A DNA stretch of 41,464 nucleotides. Origin: Planctomycetota bacterium (GTDB taxonomy: Bacteria > Planctomycetota > UBA1135 > UBA2386). The notes beneath the pieces were generated by a model that was not told the DNA's origin, searched no databases, and saw only the letters and a list, made by a program, of their open reading frames with translations. The stretch lies in the NCBI GenBank assembly GCA_021776805.1, contig JAJFFD010000126.1, positions 1 through 41,464 on the forward strand, in the 5' to 3' direction. Shown here piece after piece: positions 1 through 8,781 of the stretch. Made by a program: the position numbers and the translations under genes. Position 1 is the stretch's first letter. Each line of letters opens with the position of its first letter.

Positions 1-405
1 CCAGAGGCGATCCCAGCGGTCCACGTGCACGCCGATGGGGGAGCCTGGGGGTACCCCGTCCCGGTAGAGCACCGCGTCCAGTCTGTCGACATCGGGGTGG
101 CAGATGAAGAGTCCCTTCTCGGCGGCGATGAAGACCGTGCCCGATGGGTGGCGTGCGAGGGAGCGGATGATGCCCGTGCCGTCTTCCGGAACGCAGGCGA
201 GCTGGCTTTCGCTGCCCCCTCGGATGCGTAGCAGTCGATCGTCCGCGGCGCGCAGGATGGAGCCGGCTCGCTCTTCGACCTGGAGGACAGGTGCGGGCGG
301 ATACTCTCCCGATGGCAGAGCCTGGAAGGGACTCTGGGCCGAGAGGCCCGATGCCAGAATCAGGAAAAGGGAGGCGCTTCGCCGCACAGGAGAATCATAG
401 GCCAT
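1..405 (-). CDS. Secreted propeller-like protein, N-terminal fragment (partial)
   Basis: The gene runs off the left edge, so only its first 135 codons are visible. The N-terminus MAYDSPVRRSASLFLILASG followed by LSAQS looks like a Sec signal peptide cut after SA. The exported part contains short units such as HPSGTVFIAAEKGLFICHP and VHVDRWDRLW. These recall the blades of two-component-regulator or NHL-type beta-propellers (a Gly-Thr-hydrophobic-Ala-x-x-x-Gly-Leu pattern, then DRWDRLW). That match is a by-eye resemblance and the full domain cannot be judged. The ATG lies 7 bases after the stop of the upstream EamA gene, suggesting co-transcription. An in-frame GTG at 387 would give a shorter, equally plausible signal peptide (M-RRSASLFLILASGLSA). 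No good Shine-Dalgarno site decides between them. Confidence 0.6.
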   Translation of the reverse strand, partial: MAYDSPVRRSASLFLILASGLSAQSPFQALPSGEYPPAPVLQVEERAGSILRAADDRLLRIRGGSESQLACVPEDGTGIIRSLARHPSGTVFIAAEKGLFICHPDVDRLDAVLYRDGVPPGSPIGVHVDRWDRLW

Positions 406-412
406 GCGGGGC

Positions 413-1312
413 TCAGCGCATGACACCCATGAAGACCAGAGCGGCGGCGATGAAGAAGCGCAGGTCGGGACTGTCCTGCCCCAGTGCCATGGAGAGGATG
501 GTGGCGACGAGGGGCTGGACATAGGTGTAGACCGCAACCTGGGAACTGGGGCTGTAGCGCAGGGCCCAGTTGTTGAGGAAGTAGGTCAACACGGTGCCAC
601 CGATGATGGCGTAGGCGGCGTAGGGCAGGATCTCCGCCTCGAGGAGAACCGCGAAGTTCTGCTCGTCGAGGACCGGCCAGCTCCAGAGGCCGAGGAGAAT
701 CGTGGCATAGAGGAAGCAGATGGCTGTGGTCTGAAAGGCATCGACACCCTTGGCCACTTTGCGCATGAGCACGAGAAAGCAGGCGAAGGAAAAGGCATTG
801 CAGAGGATGAAGAGGTCGCCCTGGGCCGTTTCGCCAAACTCGAAACCGGCGAGGAGCATCTGATCCGCCTCGATGAGGATCATGACCCCGAGGAAGGCGC
901 TGCCCATGCCGAGGAGCCTGCGGCGATCGAAGCGCTCCTGCCTCACCAGCAGGGCGATGGTCAGGGTCAGAATGGGGATCGTGGAGACGATGACCGCCGA
1001 GTGGGCGGGGGTGGTGCGTTCGAGGCCGAGGGCAAAGAGGGCCTGGTTGAGGACCACCCCGAGGATGCTCGCCGGCAGGAGCCAGAGCCAGATCCGCAGG
1101 GGGGGCCAGCTTTTTCCCCTGCTGAAAAGCAGGCCAAGGGGGACGAGGAGGATGGTAGCCCCCAGGACCCGGTAGAAGGCCCAGGCGCGGGCTGGGACCT
1201 CATCGAGCACCAGTTTCACCGCCACGAAGGAGATTCCGAAGAGGATGGAGACCAGCAGCAGGGCCCCGTGAACCAGGAGAGGATCTGGGGTCTTGGCGGC
1301 GGCTGTTTTCAG
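413..1312 (-). CDS. EamA/DMT-superfamily membrane transporter (CTG start proposed)
   Basis: This is a polytopic membrane protein of the drug/metabolite transporter superfamily, predicted to move small metabolites across the inner membrane; its substrate cannot be read from sequence. Two EamA halves of about five helices each are visible. The first carries the typical LVSILFGISFVAVKLVLDEV helix and then the A-F-Y-R segment; the second contains the TVLTYFLNNWALRYSP and YTYVQPLVATILSM motifs of the family. There is no ATG, GTG or TTG in frame upstream of a GTG at 1225 that would cut the first helix in half. A CTG at 1312 is preceded by AGGA with seven bases of spacing and gives a complete 299-residue protein, the usual family length. 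I therefore start there. A partial propeller gene follows in the same direction. Confidence 0.82.
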   Translation of the reverse strand: MKTAAAKTPDPLLVHGALLLVSILFGISFVAVKLVLDEVPARAWAFYRVLGATILLVPLGLLFSRGKSWPPLRIWLWLLPASILGVVLNQALFALGLERTTPAHSAVIVSTIPILTLTIALLVRQERFDRRRLLGMGSAFLGVMILIEADQMLLAGFEFGETAQGDLFILCNAFSFACFLVLMRKVAKGVDAFQTTAICFLYATILLGLWSWPVLDEQNFAVLLEAEILPYAAYAIIGGTVLTYFLNNWALRYSPSSQVAVYTYVQPLVATILSMALGQDSPDLRFFIAAALVFMGVMR

Positions 1313-1319
1313 TGATTTG

Positions 1320-1323
1320 TCCT
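1320..1323 (-). promoter_or_regulatory. Shine-Dalgarno site supporting a CTG start
   Basis: On the minus strand AGGA sits seven bases before CTG at 1312. It is the only ribosome-binding-like sequence near a position that preserves the whole first helix of the EamA transporter. Confidence 0.5.
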
Positions 1324-1425
1324 GCTGGCCCAGGAGGGGCGGTCGGATGCGGGTCGAGACGGTATATTGCGCGGCCCTTCGGTAAAACTACCGAGCCCCA
1401 GGGAAGCCCTTCTCGCACAGATTGC

Positions 1426-4305
1426 ATGCTCTGGTTAGTCAGCACCCTCATCCTTCTCGCCCCCCAGTCGGTCCAGAAAGGTCGTAACTTGACCCTGCCC
1501 GGGCGTCCCGCGCCCAAAGTACAGGAACAGGATCTCGGCCGGCGTGATGCGCTGCAGCAGCGCTTTCATGCCAAGCTCTTGGAGATCCGTCGCTCGGTTC
1601 ACCTGGCAAAGAGCAAGGAGCAGGCCATCATCCTGCGTCTGGGTGAGGACTTCGACGATATCCCGGGGCGGGCCATCCGCCTGGCCTCGCAGGCGGATCC
1701 GGATCTCATGCACGGCATCATGCGCGTGCTGCAGGCCTACGGTACTCCGAAGCAGGCCGCCGAGATTCGCTATCTCCTTCTGACTCGCAAGTTCGGGTCG
1801 GCGACTCTCCTGGCGACGGAGACCATGGCCATGCTCGCCCGCGACGAGGCCAAGGAATACCTCTTCCAATGCCTCAGCGCTTCGAGCTCGGCCCTGCGCA
1901 AGCACTCGGCGGACTTACTCATGGATCGGGTGGGGCAGGAGGATGGACCGCGCATCATCACCATTGCCCGCGAAGAGTCGCGAGTGCGGGTGAAGGCTCT
2001 GCAGTTGCTCGGCGCAGTCAAGACCGTCGAGTCTCGGCAGTACCTCATCGAGAGTCTTTCCAGCAATCCGCTGCAGGCGGAGACTGCCTGCCGGGCGTTG
2101 ATCAATCAGGGCGAATCAGCGGCTGCAGACCTGCAGGAGATCCTCCGCAAGTCGGCCCGAGGCCGTGACTTTGCCTACGCCGCCTTTGCTCTGACGAGAA
2201 TCGGCGAAGCGCAGGGAGAGCTCTTCCTTGGCGAGGACATGCGCGAGCATCTCATCGCCGAGTTGGACATGCCCGATCCCTTCGTGCAGTCCGCGGTGGC
2301 CATCGCCCTGTCGACCATGGCTTGGAACTCCACCGACAGTACCGGTGAAAAGTACCGGGACGGCGCGGTTCTCTCGCGTCTGGTGCGAGTGGTCGCGCCC
2401 CGCGAGTTCGTCTCCCATCTGGCACTCATCCAGCCGGTTGCGGAGCGTCAGCTGAAGCGCTTCTCCGGACAGGACCAGAACCAGCGCAGCGATCTTCTGC
2501 GGCAATGGGGTCGGCAGATGAGCGAGGCGGCCTTTGTCGGCAGCCGGCGTCGGGTCGAAATCGACCAGAACAACGCGGACCTCGCCGTCTTCACCTGGGA
2601 GGATCCGGATCAGGTTCTGCGCTTCTTCGGACCGGAGGTCGGCGACCTGGACAGTCAGACAGAGACCGAGGACTACGTGCTCAGTAGCACCGAAATCCTC
2701 GGCCTGCTTTCGCACCTCACCGATGCAGGTTTCATGCGCCCCATATCGGCGCAGGAGAGCTCTACCGAGAGCAGTCGTAGCCTGCACCTGACGGTTGGTC
2801 TGGCCAGTTGCCGGACTGAGCCAGCCGCCGATCCACGGGTTCTCGATGGCATCTTCGCCGCTCTGCGACGCTGTGCCCTCGATCAGCGCTGGCAGCTGTA
2901 CCGCAATCCGAAGACCAACCCGGATCCGGTGGAGTTTTGGCGCCAGGAACAGACCTGGCTGGAAGAGCACCCGGATACCGGCGCACGCAACCTCCACCTC
3001 AAGGAGCTCATCCTCGGCGTTCTCCCCAGCCTCGACGAGGCCCGTTTCGAATTGGCAGTGCAACACCTGCTCGCCTTGCCTCGACTCGGAGACCTGCTCA
3101 CCGCGGCAGATGGCGAAATCCTGCTTCAGGCAGCTAGGACGCGCCCTTCTCTCGAGGGCGTCGCCTTCCAGGTCTTGGAATTGGCTTTGCTGGTACCTTC
3201 CGACGAGATTTGGCGCGAAGTGCTCGGGGTCGCCGAGGAGCGCTACGACCGAGGGGGTCGACAGGCGATGGCCAGGATCTTCGCGATTCTCGGCCCGGAT
3301 CGTCTGCTGATCTCTTTGCGACAAGGCAGCAAGATAGTGCGTCTTCTGGTGATGGATGAGTTGGCCCAGCTACGCGACATGCGCGCCGTGCCGGATCTAC
3401 TCGAACTCATCGAGCACAAGGATCGGGACCTGCGGCGATCGTCGGTCTTCTGCCTCGGCAAGTTGCAGGCGATCGGTGCCCGCGGACCCCTGCTCGGACT
3501 CCTCGAGACCAGCGGTCAAGAGATGGATCCCTATCTGCGCCGAACAGTTTGGGTTGCCCTGGCAAGAATCGGCGGCTCGGATGTTCTGCCGGTCCTCGAA
3601 TCTGCCGCGATGTATACGGATCCTGCGGATCGCCGGGCGGTGATCACCGCCCTGGGCGTTCTCGATCACCCCAGTGCGGCACGGGAGCTGGCCAGAATGT
3701 ATGCCATGTGGGGTGACAACACCTACGGGCAGCTAGCCATGCAAAACCTCCGGCGCAAGGGCGACCTGGTCGCTTCACCAATCCTCGAGGAGATGCTGCT
3801 GACCACCAATCAGGCGATTCGACGGCAGATCGTGTTGCTCCTCGGCGAATTCCAGCACCCGGCTGCCTTCCCTGAGCTGCTCAACATGCTGACCGAAGAG
3901 CCGCGGCACTTGCAGGAGATCTCGCTCATCGCCGGCATCACCGGTCAGGACGTGACCGAGCGCAACGATCGGGTGGAGTTCCTACGCGCCTGGTATCGGG
4001 CCAACATCGGCCTGCCCCAGTCGATCTGGTTCCTCAATGCCCTCGGCGACTATCAGGTGCCGCATAGTCTCGATATCGAGCAACTGCGCGGCGACGGCAA
4101 TCTCTCCGGTGTGCCCGAGCTGACTCGGCTCTTGGTCGAAGCGCCGGCGCCCCAGCTGCGCAGTTTGGCGGCACGGATCCTGCGCGTGGTTACCCACCAG
4201 GACTACGGCGTCGTGAGCCTGCAAGCCCCAGAGGATCGCCGCCGAGCCATCGCTGAGCGCTACCTGTACCTGGTGGACGCGGCGCAGGATGCGAAGAAGC
4301 GCTAG
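1426..4305 (+). CDS. Exported HEAT-repeat protein, 959 residues
   Basis: This is a large alpha-solenoid protein with no catalytic motif that I recognise. The chosen ATG gives the N-terminus MLWLVSTLILLAPQSVQ, a short signal-peptide-like hydrophobic stretch; codons upstream in the same frame look non-coding. Helical pairs of HEAT type (about 30-40 residues, with A-L-x-x-L-G and D-x-x-L-R patterns) occur early, around residues 65-260. They are especially clear around residues 640-860, with units such as MRAVPDLLELIEHKDRDLRR and AVITALGVLDHPSAARELAR. The middle (about 350-600) is less regular. HEAT proteins usually serve as protein-binding scaffolds; the export signal suggests a periplasmic or envelope role, which is inference. 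The next gene begins about 80 bases downstream on the same strand. Confidence 0.8.
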   Translation: MLWLVSTLILLAPQSVQKGRNLTLPGRPAPKVQEQDLGRRDALQQRFHAKLLEIRRSVHLAKSKEQAIILRLGEDFDDIPGRAIRLASQADPDLMHGIMRVLQAYGTPKQAAEIRYLLLTRKFGSATLLATETMAMLARDEAKEYLFQCLSASSSALRKHSADLLMDRVGQEDGPRIITIAREESRVRVKALQLLGAVKTVESRQYLIESLSSNPLQAETACRALINQGESAAADLQEILRKSARGRDFAYAAFALTRIGEAQGELFLGEDMREHLIAELDMPDPFVQSAVAIALSTMAWNSTDSTGEKYRDGAVLSRLVRVVAPREFVSHLALIQPVAERQLKRFSGQDQNQRSDLLRQWGRQMSEAAFVGSRRRVEIDQNNADLAVFTWEDPDQVLRFFGPEVGDLDSQTETEDYVLSSTEILGLLSHLTDAGFMRPISAQESSTESSRSLHLTVGLASCRTEPAADPRVLDGIFAALRRCALDQRWQLYRNPKTNPDPVEFWRQEQTWLEEHPDTGARNLHLKELILGVLPSLDEARFELAVQHLLALPRLGDLLTAADGEILLQAARTRPSLEGVAFQVLELALLVPSDEIWREVLGVAEERYDRGGRQAMARIFAILGPDRLLISLRQGSKIVRLLVMDELAQLRDMRAVPDLLELIEHKDRDLRRSSVFCLGKLQAIGARGPLLGLLETSGQEMDPYLRRTVWVALARIGGSDVLPVLESAAMYTDPADRRAVITALGVLDHPSAARELARMYAMWGDNTYGQLAMQNLRRKGDLVASPILEEMLLTTNQAIRRQIVLLLGEFQHPAAFPELLNMLTEEPRHLQEISLIAGITGQDVTERNDRVEFLRAWYRANIGLPQSIWFLNALGDYQVPHSLDIEQLRGDGNLSGVPELTRLLVEAPAPQLRSLAARILRVVTHQDYGVVSLQAPEDRRRAIAERYLYLVDAAQDAKKR

Positions 4306-4383
4306 GGCTCATCGAGCTGCGCTGAGGACAAAGCCGGAAGGAAGCGCGACTGGAGAAGTCCGGGTGGTCATGATGATCAATCT

Positions 4384-6207
4384 GTGCTGCCCATCAGTCG
4401 ACGCCTCTCCGCCATTGCATTGATCTGCCTGGCTGCGTTCCTGCTCTATGGCAGGAGCCTGGACGGGTACTTCATGGCCGACGATTTCGGGCACATGTTC
4501 TTTGGCGCCGGCATTTCCCAGCGCAGCTTCTTCGAAGCGCTGAGCTGGTTCTGGTTGTCGCGGGAGGATCTGGGGGCGAGCGCGGAGATGGCCAAGCTCT
4601 ATCGGCCACTGAGCGACTTGAGCTACCCACTGCAGTTCTTATTCGTGGGAAGCGACGCCTGGAGCTATCGCTTCTGCAATCTGCTGCTGCATGCCGTTTC
4701 CGCATGCCTCTGCATGGGGATCGTATGGCGACTACTGAGGCAGTGCATGCCGGCCCTGGCGGCGGGACTCTTCTTTGTCCTGAGCCCAGCTCATCCCGAG
4801 TCTCTCCTCTGGATCTCCTCGCGTATGAACCTCATGGCGGGCTTCGGCATTCTTCTCGCGGTCTATGCCTTTCTCGACAGGGACCGGCAGAGCCCTGCGA
4901 GGGCCGGTCCCCTGACCATGCTTGGAGTTCTCATCGCCATGTTCAGCAAGGAGACCGGCCTGGTCGCGGTTCCTCTGCTGAGCGCCTATGCCTTTGTTTT
5001 GCCCCGCGATTCTGCCCGCGGCCTTGCCGAGCGTCTTCGCAGCAGTCTGAGGGCGACCTGGCCACTCTGGCTGCTGCTCGCCGGGTACTTTCTTCTGCGC
5101 CTGCTGGCCCTCGGCACTTTTCTCGGCGGCTACCAGGGGGCTGGGCTCTTTGACGGCGAGTACTGGATTACTCGTCTGCATCTTCTCCTTCTGTACCTTT
5201 CACCAGTTCACCAGGGCATGCTGCCCTTCTTCATCAAGATCCTGCTGCTCGCCCTGAACATCAGCCTCGCCGTCCTCGCCAGCATGCAGCTGCTGCGAAA
5301 GGAAGCTGAATCGCCCATCCTGCTGTTCTTGCTTCTCTGGATGCTGCTGAGCCTTCTGCCGACCTATGCGGCTCCCTTCGGCGAGAAGGGTTGGTTGTAT
5401 CTGCAGGACTCGCGCCTGCTCTATGAACCCAGCGCGGCCTTGGCGATTCTGCTCGGCATGTTCTGTGCCTCCACGGTCCAGAAGAAGTTCCGCGCTCACG
5501 CGGTGATGCTGCTGCTCCTGGTGGCGATCAACGGCCTCGTCGCTTGGCAGAACTCGGAGCCCTGGCTGCGCATGGGCAGGGCCAGCGAGGCCATCCGCCA
5601 GGAGATGCTGGATTGGAGCGAGGAAGACTTCGCCGAGCGATGGCTGGTGGATGTGCCTGGAGTGGAGGCGGGGGCCTATCTCTTTCTCGCCCCCGAACCG
5701 ATCCTCAACCCAGCGGTTTTTCCCCCCGAGCTGCAGACGAAGGTCAAGCTCCTGCGCCGCTCCCAGTGGCCGCAGCTGCTGAGTTCTGTGGACGCTGCTC
5801 TCAGGGAAGGAAGGGCTGCAGAACTCGCGGTCTATCGATTCTCCCTGGCGGATCTGAGCATCCGCGCCGAAGCCCTGGCGGCGGTCTTCCCATGCAGCCT
5901 GCGCGATGATCTCGAGCTGCGCTACGCCCGTCCCGGGCGCCGGCGGCTGCATGCTGGCGAGGCGATCCCCATTCAGTACCTGCTGGCGAGCCCTCCCGAG
6001 CCTGGCTCGACCCTGCTGGCGGAACTCACTTTGGGGGACCAGGCCATCGCCACCGCAAGCCACCGGCTGGAGGGTCGCTCTGGAAGCTGGCTCCTCAACA
6101 CCGCCGAGGATCTGCCAGCGGGCAGCTATGGCCTGCGACTCTCCCTTCCTGGCCTTCCCGGGGGAAGGAACTGCGATCTGGGCGAGATCCAAGTTCTCCG
6201 GCGCTGA
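4384..6207 (+). CDS. TMTC/PMT-like GT-C membrane protein with soluble C-terminal domain
   Basis: This 607-residue integral membrane protein begins at a GTG. The first helix is followed by YFMADDFGHM, an Asp-Asp pair in the first external loop as in GT-C glycosyltransferases of the PMT type. The segments LLLHAVSACL and LSPAHPESLLWISSRMNLMA strongly recall the conserved region of the TMTC family (HPxHxESVAWxSxRKDLLA). About ten hydrophobic helices fill residues 1-400. Residues about 400-607 are soluble, mostly beta-like, and unrecognised. The likely role is transfer of a sugar from a lipid carrier to an extracytoplasmic acceptor; the substrate is unknown. The TPR tail of eukaryotic TMTC proteins is absent and replaced by the soluble domain. 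A role as a non-enzymatic membrane protein cannot be excluded. Confidence 0.68.
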   Translation: MLPISRRLSAIALICLAAFLLYGRSLDGYFMADDFGHMFFGAGISQRSFFEALSWFWLSREDLGASAEMAKLYRPLSDLSYPLQFLFVGSDAWSYRFCNLLLHAVSACLCMGIVWRLLRQCMPALAAGLFFVLSPAHPESLLWISSRMNLMAGFGILLAVYAFLDRDRQSPARAGPLTMLGVLIAMFSKETGLVAVPLLSAYAFVLPRDSARGLAERLRSSLRATWPLWLLLAGYFLLRLLALGTFLGGYQGAGLFDGEYWITRLHLLLLYLSPVHQGMLPFFIKILLLALNISLAVLASMQLLRKEAESPILLFLLLWMLLSLLPTYAAPFGEKGWLYLQDSRLLYEPSAALAILLGMFCASTVQKKFRAHAVMLLLLVAINGLVAWQNSEPWLRMGRASEAIRQEMLDWSEEDFAERWLVDVPGVEAGAYLFLAPEPILNPAVFPPELQTKVKLLRRSQWPQLLSSVDAALREGRAAELAVYRFSLADLSIRAEALAAVFPCSLRDDLELRYARPGRRRLHAGEAIPIQYLLASPPEPGSTLLAELTLGDQAIATASHRLEGRSGSWLLNTAEDLPAGSYGLRLSLPGLPGGRNCDLGEIQVLRR

Positions 6208-6279
6208 GCTTCTCCTGCATCCGAACTTCCGCCTGGGCCCCTCCCATGGCACGATCATGCTTCCCACAGGGAGATGAAC

Positions 6280-6777
6280 ATGAAGTCCGCCAGCCTCCTC
6301 CTCCTTCTCTGCCTTCCAGCCTGCGGCCTGCAGAATATGTACGAGAAGGAGTACACCTTCTATGATCCGGATGGGAAGGAGGTCGAAGGGCCGGCAGGAG
6401 AGGAGGGCAAGGGAGACGGTGAGAAGGTGGATGGCGAAAAGGCCGAGGCTGAAAAGGCCGGCGACCCCGCCAAGTCAGCCGCTGCGGCGGAACAGCCGGC
6501 GGCGGCGGCAGCTGCCAGCGATCTCCCAACGGGCAGTCCACCAGCCAGCACTGGCAAGGCAGAGCTCGATCGCCTCTTCAAGTTGGAGGCGGTGCTCGAC
6601 GAGTTGAATCGGGCCATCCGCGATGGCCTGGACCATGACGGGACTCTTGCCCGCAAGCGTCAGGCGGTGGAGCTGGAGCTCGCCGCCCGCAAGCGTGCGG
6701 CAGGGGATAGCTATGGGCAGGAGCGCCAGCGCCGCATTCGTAGCTTGAGAGAATTCAAGACCCAGACAGTGAAGTAG
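6280..6777 (+). CDS. Small lipoprotein with Ala/Glu/Lys-rich linker
   Basis: The protein starts MKSASLLLLLCLPACGLQ, a classic lipoprotein signal with lipobox L-P-A-C, so the mature protein should be lipid-anchored. An ATG six bases upstream touches the GGAG ribosome-binding site, whereas this ATG has six bases of spacing, so I prefer the second. After the anchor comes a low-complexity linker rich in Gly, Glu, Lys and Ala (about residues 30-85) with GEKxxGEKAEAEKAG repeats. A charged, probably coiled-coil helical tail follows (about 90-165: LDRLFKLEAVLDELNRAI). I recognise no family. It follows the GT-C-like gene by 72 bases and precedes the Bat operon by about 110. Confidence 0.75.
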   Translation: MKSASLLLLLCLPACGLQNMYEKEYTFYDPDGKEVEGPAGEEGKGDGEKVDGEKAEAEKAGDPAKSAAAAEQPAAAAAASDLPTGSPPASTGKAELDRLFKLEAVLDELNRAIRDGLDHDGTLARKRQAVELELAARKRAAGDSYGQERQRRIRSLREFKTQTVK

Positions 6778-6889
6778 CAGCCGGAAGGAACTGCAGATAG
6801 CGGGTGAATTTGGGAGTTTCGGTCCTGGGCGCCGCGTTCCAGGCGGTTCTCCTGAGCCCATTGACCTTGCAGCATCGATCCAGAATCCC

Positions 6890-7879
6890 ATGACTGACGT
6901 CGTAGCCATCGCCGAGAGAATCAAGGAGAAGAGCCAGGTCTTGCAGGCCGTCCGCCGCAACCTGCATCAGGTCATCGTTGGTCAAGACGCCCTCCTCGAC
7001 GGCCTTCTCATCGCCCTCCTCGCCGACGGGCATGTGCTCTTGGAGGGCCTGCCGGGTCTGGCCAAGTCCTTGGCCGTGTCCTCTTTGGCGAAGGTGGTGG
7101 GGGCGGACTTCAACCGCATCCAATTCACCCCGGACCTGCTGCCTTCGGATCTGATCGGCACCCAGGTCTACAACCCGAAGACCGGCGATTGGAGCGTGAA
7201 GAAAGGGCCGGTCTTCACCAACTTCATCCTCGCGGATGAGATCAACCGGGCACCGGCAAAGGTGCAATCGGCCCTTCTCGAGGCCATGCAGGAGAGGCAG
7301 GTGAGCTTGGCAGGCATCAGCCATCGGCTGCCGCATCCCTTCCTGGTCCTGGCCACGCAGAATCCGGTCGAGCAGGAGGGCACCTATCCCCTGCCCGAGG
7401 CGCAGGTGGATCGCTTCATGCTCAAGTTGGTCGTCGGCTACCCGACCAAGGAAGACGAGAAGGCGATCATCGACCTCATGGGAAGCATCGCCGGCCCCCC
7501 GGAAGTGAGTGCAGCCATGAGCCTCGAGGAGCTGCTCGAACTCCGCAAGCTCATGGACACGATCTACCTGGACGAGAAGGTCAAGTCCTACGTGGTCGAC
7601 CTGGTTTTTGCCACGCGCTCTCCGGCTGAGATCGATCTCCCTGAGCTCGCCCCCCTGCTGCTCTATGGCGCCTCGCCCAGAGCATCTTTGGCCTTGACCA
7701 GGGCTGGGCGCGCCCACGCCTTCCTCGAGGGTCGTGGGTTCGTGACGCCCCAGGACATCAAGGCAGTCGGTCTCTCGGTCCTCCGTCACCGGGTCATCCC
7801 GAGCTACGAAGCGGAAGCGGAGGAGAAGACCTCCGAGGACATCCTCAAGCAAATCTTCGACCACGTTCCCGTGCCGTGA
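6890..7879 (+). CDS. MoxR-family AAA+ ATPase
   Basis: This 329-residue cytoplasmic ATPase is first in the Bat operon. The Walker A motif is GLPGLAKS (residues 53-60), a Ser-ending variant of the usual GVPGLAKT. Walker B is FILADE (112-117) within the hallmark LADEINRAPAKVQSALLEAM. Downstream come the sensor region LATQNPVEQEGTYPLPEAQ and the arginine-containing segment QVDRFM, all diagnostic of MoxR. Family members act as chaperone-like ATPases that activate or assemble VWA-domain partners. Here DUF58 and two VWA proteins follow directly, matching that role. The last codons overlap the GTG of the next gene by four bases, implying translational coupling. The start ATG has no strong Shine-Dalgarno site. 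Confidence 0.95.
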   Translation: MTDVVAIAERIKEKSQVLQAVRRNLHQVIVGQDALLDGLLIALLADGHVLLEGLPGLAKSLAVSSLAKVVGADFNRIQFTPDLLPSDLIGTQVYNPKTGDWSVKKGPVFTNFILADEINRAPAKVQSALLEAMQERQVSLAGISHRLPHPFLVLATQNPVEQEGTYPLPEAQVDRFMLKLVVGYPTKEDEKAIIDLMGSIAGPPEVSAAMSLEELLELRKLMDTIYLDEKVKSYVVDLVFATRSPAEIDLPELAPLLLYGASPRASLALTRAGRAHAFLEGRGFVTPQDIKAVGLSVLRHRVIPSYEAEAEEKTSEDILKQIFDHVPVP

Positions 7880-8781
7880 TCGACAAGGAGCTGCTCGCCC
7901 AGGTGCGCCGAATCCAAGTGCGCACGAATCGCATGGTCAGCGATGTGATGGCTGGCGGTTACTCATCGGTCTTTCGTGGGTCAGGCATCGAGTTTGACGA
8001 GGTGCGCGAGTATTCGGAAGGCGATGACATTCGCGCCGTCGACTGGAATGTGACCGCTCGCACCGGCAAGCCCTACATCAAGAAGTACGTCGAAGAACGC
8101 GAACTCACGGTGCTCTTCATCATGGATCTCTCCGCTAGCGCCAGCTTCGGCACCGTGCGCAGGAAGGGAGGCGATGAGCTCCGTTCCGTGCGCGAGACTG
8201 CTGCTGAATTCTGCGCGGCCATGGCACTGGCAGCGGCGCGCAACAACGACAAGGCCGGGCTCATCGGCTTCAGCGATCGTATCGAGCGCTATGTGCCTGC
8301 CAAGAAGGGTAGCCAGCACATGCTGCGTCTCATCCGTGAAGCTCTCGCCCTGCGTGGTGAGGGGCGAGGCAGCGATCTGGCCGGAGCGCTGGAATACGCG
8401 GCCCGTGTGCAGCGCAAGCGGGCAGTCATTTTCTTGGTGAGCGACTTCTTCGCTCAGGACTATGCCCGGCCACTGCGCAAGCTCGCCCAGCGCCATGACC
8501 TGATTGCGGTGCGGATTCATGATCGCCATACCCGCGAACTACCCAAGGCCGGCTTGCTGCACCTCCGTGACCTGGAGACCGGCAAGGCAACCTGGGTGGA
8601 TAGCTCCAGCAGCCGAGTGCGTTCTGCCTACGCCAGGTCTCTCGAGAACTGGCATGCGAGCTTCCGTGACACCATTCGCTCGGCGAGAGTGGATTGCCTG
8701 GAAATCCAACCGGAGCAGAGCATCGCCGATCCTATTTTGCGCTTCTTCCGGATGCGCGAACTGCGCGGAGCGCACGGATGA
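7876..8781 (+). CDS. DUF58 (VWA-like) protein
   Basis: The 301-residue protein carries the DUF58 signature DEVREYSEGDDIRAVDWNVT (residues 41-60). Then comes a VWA-like strand FIMDLSASASFG whose D-L-S-A-S (84-88) fits a MIDAS metal site. DUF58 proteins are almost always encoded next to MoxR and are thought to be its adaptor or client. No membrane segment is seen, so it is probably cytoplasmic. Translation begins at a GTG that overlaps the MoxR stop (GTGA), and its own stop overlaps the next ATG (ATGA). That arrangement recurs along the operon and points to fixed stoichiometry. Confidence 0.93.
   Translation: MIDKELLAQVRRIQVRTNRMVSDVMAGGYSSVFRGSGIEFDEVREYSEGDDIRAVDWNVTARTGKPYIKKYVEERELTVLFIMDLSASASFGTVRRKGGDELRSVRETAAEFCAAMALAAARNNDKAGLIGFSDRIERYVPAKKGSQHMLRLIREALALRGEGRGSDLAGALEYAARVQRKRAVIFLVSDFFAQDYARPLRKLAQRHDLIAVRIHDRHTRELPKAGLLHLRDLETGKATWVDSSSSRVRSAYARSLENWHASFRDTIRSARVDCLEIQPEQSIADPILRFFRMRELRGAHG

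Noticed and set aside
404..1315. Open frame of 303 codons opposite the EamA transporter
   Set aside because: It is antisense to a clear transporter. Its product is an Asp/Glu/Gly-rich sequence with no fold, as expected from the opposite strand of GC-rich coding DNA.
2116..3324. 402-codon frame opposite the HEAT-repeat gene
   Set aside because: Mirror frame of a gene with strong GC bias; no family motif or ribosome site.
5200..6267. 355-codon frame opposite the TMTC-like gene
   Set aside because: Gln/Arg/Gly-rich product, complementary to a coherent membrane protein.
6861..6889. TTGACC as a possible -35 box before the MoxR gene
   Set aside because: The matching -10 position reads AATCCC and touches the start codon, so no promoter can be supported.
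6755..7864. 369-codon frame opposite the MoxR gene
   Set aside because: The plus strand encodes all MoxR motifs; the minus frame is a shadow.
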